Part shown: positions 55,685 through 64,000 of the stretch, piece by piece
Position numbering within the stretch: position 1 is the first letter of the stretch
How the letters are laid out: the number at the start of each line of letters is the position of its first letter
Assembly: GCF_004379255.2 (NCBI RefSeq)
Contig: NC_056041.1
Coordinates: 20,925,559-20,989,558 of the forward strand
Source: Salvia splendens
Taxonomy: Eukaryota > Streptophyta > Magnoliopsida > Lamiales > Lamiaceae
DNA length: 64,000 bases
Direction of reading: 5' to 3'
Position numbers and translations under genes: made by a program
The notes under the pieces: model-generated
What the model saw: the letters and a program-made list of their open reading frames with translations, nothing else
The model's database searches: none
What the model was told of the DNA's origin: nothing

Positions 55685-58449
55685 CTGCAAAATTATGTGT
55701 TAGTCACTTCCAATGAAACTGCAAAGATGAAACCACTATATATAATGAGTAAATTAAATGAATGTACTTTTCAAATCCAGATGGATCACGCAACTACATG
55801 AATAGTTCAATTGACTTATATTGTATGGATTTATACTGCATCCAACTTGTCTACAGGCACTGGCAGCTAGCATAGAGCCAATGGCGAATCCAGGATTTTT
55901 GATTCGGGGCTACGAAAATAGTTCTCGAAGTTTAAAAATCCAAACAATCATTTTTGTTCTCTTAAATATAAATGTCTTATAGACATAAATTATATAATTT
56001 GGAAATAAATTAATTTTTTTGACATGAAATATTTGAGTAAATTTTTAAATATTTTTTAATGGACAGTTTTTAGAACAAAACCTCGAGGATATAAATACTT
56101 TAAGCAAAATGTCAATTATTTTTTAAAAGTTATATATTTTTTTATGAGTTGTAAATGTTTTATATAGATTTGCACATAATTGCTGCAAAACAGATAATAT
56201 AGGTTTAAAGTAAATTTTTTGATTATTTAAGAATTTGATCAAAAAGTATATAAATTTATTTTTTGAATTGTTTTAACAAATAAAAAAGATAATACATCTA
56301 TTCTTTCAATTGTTTGAATAAAAGTAAACAACAAAAGTAAATTCATTATTCTAATAAAAAATATAGAAAAGAAGTAAAAGGCTACAGAACTTTTAATTCT
56401 CTGAATAAAATAAAACATGAAATAAGTAAACAAATTGGATTAACAAAACTAAAACAAAAAATAATTGAAATAAGTCGGTGAAAACTAATAGCAGAACCAC
56501 TAGACCACAAAGGCCATTGTAAATTCTATCACAATACATAGTGTATTAGTATTGTATTTTGAGGGTATAGTTGTACCCCCTGCATAGAGCCACTAGTATT
56601 TAATGTGGTCTGGCAAAAAACTTGTGTTTCTAATTTGCAATTTGAACTATTTAATTAAAATATTGGGACAATGAAAGATTTATAGTAGGGGTGAGCAAGA
56701 ATTAAACATGATCCCTTAATTCCTCAAGAGAAGAACTTCCAAATTAAGGAAGTACAGCTTAAGAAATAAGTAGATCGTCATTTCTTAGATACCTACACAA
56801 AGTATCATGGCTTGATATTTACAAAGAAGTCTATAGTAGGAGTTACTTAAGTCATCCCTTCTTAAACACCTACAAAAAGGGAAAACCGATACGAAAAGAT
56901 AAATTTACCAGTTTAATTATATTATACGTTTCTCTCATGCAAGATATTTTAAGAAAGGAAGCCTATACATTTCTTTGACCGTGATTAAAATAATAACAAA
57001 AACCTATGATGTGGCCACTATGGAGGAGGTGAATTTCAAAGGTGCGGCTTAAGCAAAGCATAGTAATGATAAAATTGTGTGTACATGTTGTACAACACCA
57101 AGCTAATTAGACAACTGTTAATTTTTATTTGTGGCCCCGGTGGTATTTAGACTTAATAACAGAAACCGCAGCTGTCAATTAGATTTCGGCGTAATAAAGC
57201 ATTGAATCTTTCATTTTCCATTAAAAACGATACAAGCAATCACATCAAAAGGGTCGTTTCTTAAATACGCCAATACTTGCTAGGGAAACAATTTTTATGG
57301 ACAAAGCAAGTTGGCCATAGTCATAGTAGAGAATATTACAGAATATTTTTATGTAAAAAGATATTAAATGAAAATATAGATAGAAAATTAACTAAAAAAC
57401 AAAATCACCGAAAGGCTGAAAGCAGACATGGCCCCTAAGCAATTTTGTCCAGACTTCTAACTGCGCATGTGAAAAGTTGGGCTCTAATAATAACCTTCCA
57501 ACTACCGAACAAGGATTTCATAGAGTCTAAAATGAAAGATATTCTATCTCAAGCTAAAAATGAAAGATGGAAATGGGACAGACTGCCTAAAACGCACATA
57601 TTCTATCTCATTCGGAAATCAAGACAATAGATTAATTGCACTACCCCATTAATAGAATGCGATGATTATTATTTTTGTGCCAATTAAATTAATAAGAAAT
57701 TGTTAGAGACTAAGAAAATGAGAGAAATTATTAGTGTAAACTTAAAATATTTGACCCTGCACCAACCAAAACTATTAATCGAATCACACGTGATTTACTC
57801 CACATTTTGAGAAGTCAGCTTTTTTGGTAAAATACTAAAAAAATCAGAGAAAATCTGGAGGTGCTATAAAAAATAATACTCCTAAAACCAAATCTTATTG
57901 AGGATGAGAAGATCTAGAGGTGCATGAATGCCACAGCTGTAGAGTGCAATGGCATTGGAATATATCTGATGATTGTAAAAAATCACAGATATTTCTGAGG
58001 CTCAGATGGCGATTCATCTCTGTAATCCATCCTAGAAGGAGAAAATTATTAAAAAGTAAAATCAGAAAAAATTCATTTTGTGTTCCTTGTAATTCCCCAA
58101 GCTACGGCAAAATGAGTTCATCCAGCTGTAGATCGAAAAACTAAACTCATTTGACAATTTTAACAAACACTTGACAGTCAAATCCATTATTCCAGATTCA
58201 GCATGTAGAAACACGCGACAAATCTCACAAAATCAGATCCACAGCTAATCCAGATCTATTCACGCATCTCACCAAAAAAAATCACATGCACAGCAAAAAT
58301 CGTCAAAATCCCCAAAATATAGGATCCAAACAACACAAACCAGAAGAAGATCCACGCGCATTTCCCCAATCCGCCAAAAAAATCAGAAACAATGAGGCAT
58401 CGAAGAATCGAAAGGCATTGCGATGAAACGAAGAGGAAAAGAGGCGTAC
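55685..58449 (-). other. 5' leader intron of FAD2, 2765 bp
   Basis: The acceptor TTTTGCAG|GTCGCTGAACA lies 11 bases before the ATG and the donor GCTTTAG|GTACGCC is at 58449. A long single intron in the 5' leader is characteristic of plant FAD2 genes and is known to raise expression in several species. The intron contains a large insertion (55881-56581). Confidence 0.85.
55881..56581 (-). mobile_element. Insertion with 11 bp direct repeats in the FAD2 leader intron
   Basis: GCATAGAGCCA occurs at 55870-55880 and 56582-56592, bordering ATGGCGAATCCAGGATTTTTG on one side and GGGTATAGTTGTACCCCCT on the other. On the minus strand TGGTCTAGTGGTTCTGC resembles a tRNA A box. It could be a retroposon or a MULE-like element; the class is uncertain. 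Confidence 0.6.
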
Positions 58450-58510
58450 CTAAAGCGGGAGGCTCTCCGGAGGAGTGGCGGTGAGAGAGAGAGGAAGGGG
58501 TGGAGAGTGG
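58450..58510 (-). other. FAD2 untranslated first exon
   Basis: A CT-rich leader (CTCCACCCCTTCCTCTCTCT) ends at the donor CCCGCTTTAG|GTACGCC. The transcription start, inferred about 30 bp downstream of the TATA box, is approximate. Confidence 0.7.
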
Positions 58511-58533
58511 AGTGGTGTGGCCGGCACCACAGC

Positions 58534-58544
58534 GTTATAAATAG
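58534..58544 (-). promoter_or_regulatory. TATA box of FAD2
   Basis: CTATTTATAAC on the minus strand lies in a locally GC-richer stretch just upstream of the CT-rich leader. Confidence 0.65.
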
Positions 58545-58560
58545 AGGAGAGGCGACTGCC

Positions 58561-59494
58561 AAACCCAAACCAGGTGATTCTACTTAAAAAAAAAAGAGCA
58601 GATATTTGTTTTTTTTACCAAAAAGGGCGGGCCCCACGCCCTCGATGATCGTATCTGTTCTATTCAATCGGGGCAATTTTGACCACTCATGCTAAAAAAA
58701 AATTTTTATGTTTATTGATGATGAAGTGGTAATTTTACTTAATTGGTGATTAAAGCATATACCAGTGAATATTTTTATTTACCGACGTAGATAATGTAAA
58801 CGTTTTGGACTAAAATGATAATTCGAATATTATGTCAACATTAGTGAACATCTCTGCGTTTTCAACTTTTAAAAAGCTTGGGCTTTTTAGTGGAATGTAG
58901 TCAATGGATACAATGATGTGCTCAAAGGTATAATTGATCACCCAAATCCAGAGATTATTATCCGCCATCTACAACCACTTCAAGTACCTCAAGGTTTGAC
59001 AATGAAATACAATTAGTTGGTAAGATACTTTGTTTCATCCAATAGGTTGAAGGTTCAAGTCATTTTAGGACATATAAAATATTATTATTAATCGTACTGA
59101 ATTAGAAGAAAAAAAAGTAGCTCAATATTTAGGAGAATGTGTGGAGCTGCGAAAAATGGTTGGGCGTAGGAGAATCAGACTATGACTAATGTAAGCAAAC
59201 GAAGAGCGCCTTCGAGAAAAGATCAGGTGGTCCGAGTGAGGACATGACTACGAGCATGTTGCCCAATCTAAGCTATCCAATGGGCCAAAAGATAGTAAAG
59301 CTCATGGGAAATGGGATGGTGGTGACCATATCTTCTTCTCCGAGACAGGTGAGATAAGACGATCGACTAGTGCGGAAAATGTTGAACCAGTGAGAGTGGA
59401 TTAATGTCAATGTACTATACAATGTCTTGTGCGGAGACTTGTTCGGCGAGGATGGGGAATGAAAGACTAGGCATGTGCGAATCATAACTTGCTA
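58561..59494. other. FAD2 upstream region and spacer
   Basis: At 58990-59110 the phrases TTAGTTGGTAAGATAC and GAAGGTTCAAGTC are spaced like tRNA A and B boxes and may be a SINE remnant. No gene is seen. Confidence 0.35.
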
Positions 59495-59745
59495 CTCCCT
59501 CCATCCCCCAACTGGAGTCATATTTAGTTATGGCATGGGTTTTAAGAAATGTAAAAAAAAGTGAGTTGAATAAGTTAGTGGAATATGAGTCTCACTTATA
59601 TATTAATTTTATGATAAAATGTAAATAGAATAAGTTGGTAGAATGTGAGACCTAATTACCTTTTTATGATAAAAGTGAAATATGACTCTTATTGTGAGAC
59701 AGACCGAAATAGCAAAATAGGACTCTTATTGTGGGATAGAGGGAG
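59495..59745. mobile_element. Stowaway MITE, 251 bp
   Basis: CTCCCTCCATCCCCCAACTG on the left and ..TTATTGTGGGATAGAGGGAG on the right, flanked by TA. Confidence 0.85.
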
Positions 59746-59763
59746 TACAACATTATAAATATA

Positions 59764-59989
59764 CTCCCTTCGTCCCACAAGATTATGCAATATTTCCTTT
59801 TTAGTCCGTCGCACAAGAATATATACTTTCTAATTTTAGAAATTTCTTTCTCTTTAATGAGGTGAGACTCATTCTACACTAAAAATACTATAATTAATTT
59901 TCCTCTATGCCTTTCTGTTATTTTATCAATTTTATATTATAACCCGTGTTGTATTCAAAGTGCATATTCTTTTGGGACGGACGATGTAG
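59764..59989. mobile_element. Stowaway MITE, ~226 bp
   Basis: CTCCCTTCGTCCCACAAGAT on the left and ..TTCTTTTGGGACGGACGATG on the right. It is the same subfamily as 49445-49665. It lies about 20 bp from the previous MITE. Confidence 0.8.
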
Positions 59990-60717
59990 TAATTAAAATA
60001 ATGTAATAATAGAACTAATGAGTTCGTGGACGAAATCTGTAATGTCACTATCATGAGTAATGTGAATATCATGAATATAATTAGCGACCATAAACAATCC
60101 AACGAGTTTGCTTGGTATAAAGGTTGCCAAGTTGCATGTATGTGACTAGATTTTGCAAATTGCGTACAACTTGTTATTTGAATTACATTATTCGATGTCG
60201 CACCTACTATATTAATACTAGTAGTACTAATTTTTATTTCAATATTTGGTAGGCTCTATTGCAACTCACAAAGAAAAATCAGCACTTAATTTGCTATATT
60301 TGGCTATTGGCAGTTGGCAAAAGTTATTTAATTATTTTGAGGACGTAATTGATACCTTAATCACACGTGGGTATATGTACCTAATATATACATGCATTAT
60401 TTAATTGATAAGATATAGAGTAAAAGTCCAAAAATTTTCATATAAAATTGTAAAATAAAAATATGAAAAAGTAGAAAAATATTTCTACTATCTTGTATCA
60501 AAAAGATGAAACGGAATGTAAAACTAGGAATTCTTATCAATTAAAGACTTCAAAAATAGCTATAAAATAGTTTATCCATATTATAAAATCACATGTTTGT
60601 TTGTGTACCATTTAAATGATCACCTTACGTAAAATATTCATTGATTCATAATTCATTTCTTCGACAAAATTGAGGTAATCTTTTATTGTCCTTAGATATT
60701 TTAGACTTCATCCGTCT

Positions 60718-60872
60718 CATAAAAGTATGCACTATTTCCCTTTTTATCTATTTCTTTCTCTACTAACAATATTTTAATTAGTTTTTATTCTACCTCTCCT
60801 TAATTTTATCAATTGTGCATTAAAACTCGTATCCAACCTAAAGTACATATTCTTTTGGAATGAAGGGAGTAG
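60718..60872. mobile_element. Stowaway-like MITE, internally deleted
   Basis: CATCCGTCTCATAAAAGTATG on the left and ..CATATTCTTTTGGAATGAAGG on the right match the 59764 subfamily, but the middle is shorter. Confidence 0.65.
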
Positions 60873-60913
60873 TATTTACATTTGATAGAACTAAATAGGT
60901 ATTTTATATTTAC

Positions 60914-61720
60914 ATTTTGGGATGTCAATCGGGCTAACCCGTTCGGGTCGGGTCAACCCGAACGAGTTGCCGGGCTATTTTTGGGTATGAGCTAGTCGGG
61001 TTATGAATTTTTTGGGTGTAAACTTTCAACTCTAACCCTAATCCACCGGATTTCGAGCTAACTCATCGGGCTATTCAGGACAAAAAGCTGTTTAAAAAAA
61101 TCTCTTGTTATCAAAATTTTCTTTGTAAAATAATTCTAAATGTTAGATATTTTTTCTTCTTAGATTTAGAATCACATAAAATTTTTAATTTTTCATGATT
61201 TTCAATATTAGTTAACAGATAAATCAAAATTAAATCAATCAAATCGAATTAAAGTATTCGTGTTACTATTTTGGCATTGGTAATATAATCAATTCTATAT
61301 GAAAATTAGAAAATATATCTTACAAAAATCACTATTAAAACACTAAATATATTGAAAATTTTGATGGGCTAATTTTAAATTTTATATTGATTGGCTTTTG
61401 CGGTGATAAGCCGGCAGTGATAGATGTTGGGACGACGAAAGAATGGGTCGAGGTAGAACTTAAAAGTTGTTAAGTGGAATGACAATCGAAGAAGACTAGT
61501 AAATTGTAGGGCATGAAATCCAAAAGTATAAGAAAAACCCCTAAAACTTGTTTTAATCAGCAACCGCAACCCGTTCGGCCCAACCCATTTAACCCGCAAA
61601 CCCTAATGGACTAACCCGTTTAGCTCGTTTTGTATATGGAAAGCGAAATTACAGCCTAACCCACTATTTTTTCGGACTATTCAACCAACCTACAAATTTC
61701 AGTTAGATTGACATTTCTGA
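60914..61720. mobile_element. hAT-like element, ~807 bp, CGGGTCAACCCG-rich
   Basis: GGGATGTCAATCGGGCTAAC near the left end and ..TTAGATTGACATTTCTGA at the right end are inverted around TGTCAAT. ATATTTA occurs on both flanks (60906-60912 and 61721-61727), a probable but imperfect 8 bp duplication. Both ends repeat AACCCG/CGGGTT motifs; the middle is AT-rich. It has the same design as the elements at 34067 and 46301 with a different motif. Confidence 0.7.
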
Positions 61721-62815
61721 ATATTTAGGTGACATTAATGTATCAGGAATATCTACCGAGAGGCGTAGACATGTAGTGTAGAAATAATGCAAAATTTTAA
61801 TGCCACGCCAAATATTAGTTGGTATATACGTGAAGTTTCAAAACTCCTATTAATTAATAGTACTGATATAGATTATACGAAAGCTGTAACTTTTACTAGT
61901 AGTCATCGTCACTTTAATTTGCGGGATGTACGTGAATTTTTCAGAAGTCATATATTAATTAATAGTAATATGGTACTCCACTAATATAGATTAGACGAAA
62001 GTTTGTACTACCTATTACCGATAATCATCATCACTAAAATATGCGGACTTTTAATTTCTAAATGGAACATATATTATCATATTATTACAAAAATTATCTC
62101 TCGCATTAATCTAAAATTATACTATTTCTCTATGCAGTTAATACATAAAATAAAACCTTCTAAAATCTCTTGTCATCTCATAAGCGTGACATCTTTGTGG
62201 AAGAGAGGAGTATTTCATATCAATTCACCGAATGGAATATTTAGAACTTATTATTTGAAAATAAAAGATTGAAAAGTAGAACTATATTATCCATTTTTTA
62301 TTAGTAATATTTCAGTATTTTCAAAGGAATATGTCATTAGTTTTTTAAAATCTATATGCTGTGATTTGATATAGAGACTGTACTAACAAAGATTGATAAT
62401 AAAAACATATTATTGTTTTCATGATGCAAATGATACTACTAAAATAATAACACGACAATGTGCTATGATAATCACGTCCGTTTGTTTACTACTAGTGCGT
62501 ACATGCATAAAAACCAAATTATACTCTAAAACTTAGAATGTGTTTATAATTAACTCCAATAATATTCTAAAACTACTCATTTTGGATTTTTTTGATTAAA
62601 ATATAATCATTCATTTTTGGATTTACACTAAAACAAACTTGAACCATGTTTCAAATTTTATGAGTAAGTAAAAAAATATATTTAAACAAAATATTCTTTT
62701 AAATTTGAGTTTAGTATAAATTGTGAGAGCAAAATCATTATATGATTTGATATTTACTCTAAAATGGGTTTGAGTTTAGTGTAATGGTTGCAGATACTCT
62801 ACATTAACAGATGAA
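61721..62815. other. AT-rich intergenic sequence with a MITE end
   Basis: A direct duplication GTACGTGAA..TTAATTAATAGTA.. occurs at about 61828 and 61930. The stretch ending GTGTAATGGTTGCAGATACTCT near 62801 resembles one end of a Tourist-class MITE (GAGTATCTGCAACC inward). No gene is seen. Confidence 0.45.
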
Positions 62816-62817
62816 AA

Positions 62818-62970
62818 ATGGAAGGTGCCGCACCGCACCGCTCTGCTCGGATGGAGTGCGGCACTCGTTGCTGGAGGTTCAGGGGAGGGTTCGTTCCAGG
62901 TGTGTGGAGGATCGCGCCAGGCAAAAGGGCTTCGGTTGCTACACTTCATTCCACAGGGACTTTTATTATA
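62818..62970. other. Isolated GC-rich island
   Basis: GGTGCCGCACCGCACCGCTC and neighbouring sequence are far richer in GC than the surroundings, as in the ends of Harbinger elements here. It may be part of a degraded Harbinger-type MITE. No hairpin or TIR is established. Confidence 0.4.
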
Positions 62971-63678
62971 ATTTAAATTCAAAATTTGTTATAACACTAC
63001 ATTTTTCAATTGAAACACGAGAAATTGAATTTACTAGCGAATTTGTCATTGAATGATTAAAATATAGTTCACGCTAATCAGATGGAAATAAGCTTAAAAT
63101 ATGAATGTTCACAGAAAAATAAAAATAAAAAGTTATGACTGTTATAATGGATCAATGGGCTTCGAAAAAGTATTGGGCGAATGGAGCCAAATTATTAATC
63201 AATATTAAATCGATTAAAATGGAGTATTTATTAAGATTGATTAATTGCATTTATTATTGCATCTATGATCTATCAATGTCTATCAGAATTACAAATTGTA
63301 ATGGGATGAGTATATCTAACTAAACATATAGGTTTAAGCCATATTCCCATGAGGATTAACCAGAAAATGTGCGTGGATTAATTACGAAAGAAATTAATGT
63401 AAATTTCAATAATCATTCCTACTTAGTTACTTACATGAATATTCCCACAATGGTGAAAACTCCAAAATTTAGCATCAACTAGTGATGCCCGAGGTTCAGC
63501 AACCACCGGTTCCAGTTTGCCAGACCATCGGAGGACAAAAAGTGGAACGAACCATTACCCCAGTCAGTCCTAATCGATCGGGGTAAAGAGAACTGTTAAT
63601 CCAAACTATGCACGTCTACTTCGAAAATAAACAATAATAATGATCGAGCCAAGGAGAGATTGGCCAACCAATGTATCA
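62971..63678. other. Intergenic sequence, partly hAT-like
   Basis: GATGCCCGAGGTTCAGC and ACCACCGGTTCCAG at 63484-63515 recall the GATGCCC..GGTTCC end of the hAT element at 34067. No complete element or gene is seen. Confidence 0.35.
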
Positions 63679-63942
63679 TCATAGTTTTCGCTTTCCTCTA
63701 CGAATGGCAGCGGCCCTGTCAGTAGCTTTATTACAATCACTTTCGGGTGAAACTTCCTCGACAGTCAGCTCCCGCATAACTAAACCTCGGTTCCTACACA
63801 ATTTCCTTAAATGAGTTGAAGACGGTGCAACTTGTGGTTCATCAAACTCTACTTCTGCCTCAGCGTTACTTCTTGCTTCATTCACATCGGCTCTATGTGG
63901 CATTAGTTCCTCCCCGGCAGCAACAGAGTCCAACATTGACTA
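63679..63942 (-). CDS. Probable last exon of an unrecognised gene, running off the window
   Basis: A minus-strand frame (MLDSVAAGEELMPHRADVNE .. LRKLCRNRGLVMRELTVEEV .. RAAAIRRGKRKL, stop at 63679-63681) is preceded by an acceptor-like CTGTAG at about 63943. Earlier exons would lie beyond 64000. The exon is hydrophilic with a basic C-terminus (RRGKRKL) suitable as a nuclear signal. I do not recognise the family; it could also be transposon-derived. Confidence 0.35.
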
Positions 63943-64000
63943 CAGGTTGACATTATCCAGGAAATATAAATATATGAAAGTCTGGTTAATATGAGGAATT

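Overview
This is a nuclear chromosome segment of a eudicot plant. Genes are intron-rich and sparse, the DNA between them is AT-rich, and most of the window is transposon-derived. The FAD2 protein and the transposon families look like those of Lamiales (possibly Lamiaceae); that placement rests on recall only and was not tested.

Layout. (1) 1-6.8 kb: a 5.2 kb Mutator-like composite element with (TA)n tracts on both sides and three copies of a related ~290 bp MITE. It carries a nine-exon gene that ends just before a Ulp1-type protease domain would begin. (2) 7.3-10.4 kb: a possible older TIR element holding a PIF/Harbinger element (Harbinger-1, transposase only) whose transposase is split by a tRNA-derived SINE. 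(3) 12.5-14.4 kb: an intact P-class PPR gene resembling Arabidopsis EMB2750/AtPPR2. (4) 20.8-25.2 kb: a decayed polyamine oxidase gene with Harbinger-2 in an intron; Harbinger-2 carries only the Myb-like ORF1 protein. (5) 25.4-28.7 kb: a cinnamoyl-CoA-reductase-like/phenylacetaldehyde-reductase-like pseudogene with insertions in its introns. (6) 29.5-32.2 kb: an intact seven-exon DnaJ-like gene. (7) 33.7-35 kb: an ankyrin-repeat pseudogene split by a hAT element. (8) 36.1-37.8 kb: a solo LTR with a nested SINE. (9) 39.8-41.8 kb: Harbinger-3, transposase with a frameshift. (10) 42.1-51.2 kb: a plastid fibrillin gene and two VQ-motif genes, an arrangement like the FBN7-VQ17/25 neighbourhood of Arabidopsis. 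(11) 54.5-58.6 kb: FAD2 (oleate desaturase) with a 2.77 kb intron in its 5' leader. (12) 58.6-64 kb: MITE-rich sequence and, at the edge, a probable terminal exon of an unrecognised gene.

The intact host genes (PPR, DnaJ-like, fibrillin, two VQ genes, FAD2) have unrelated jobs: plastid RNA biology, chaperone function, plastoglobule/thylakoid lipid structure, WRKY-linked signalling and ER lipid desaturation. There is no biosynthetic cluster. The most system-like feature is the Harbinger family. Two elements share nearly the same termini, subterminal hairpin and promoter, but one encodes only transposase and the other only the Myb-like partner, which suggests trans-complementation between split elements.
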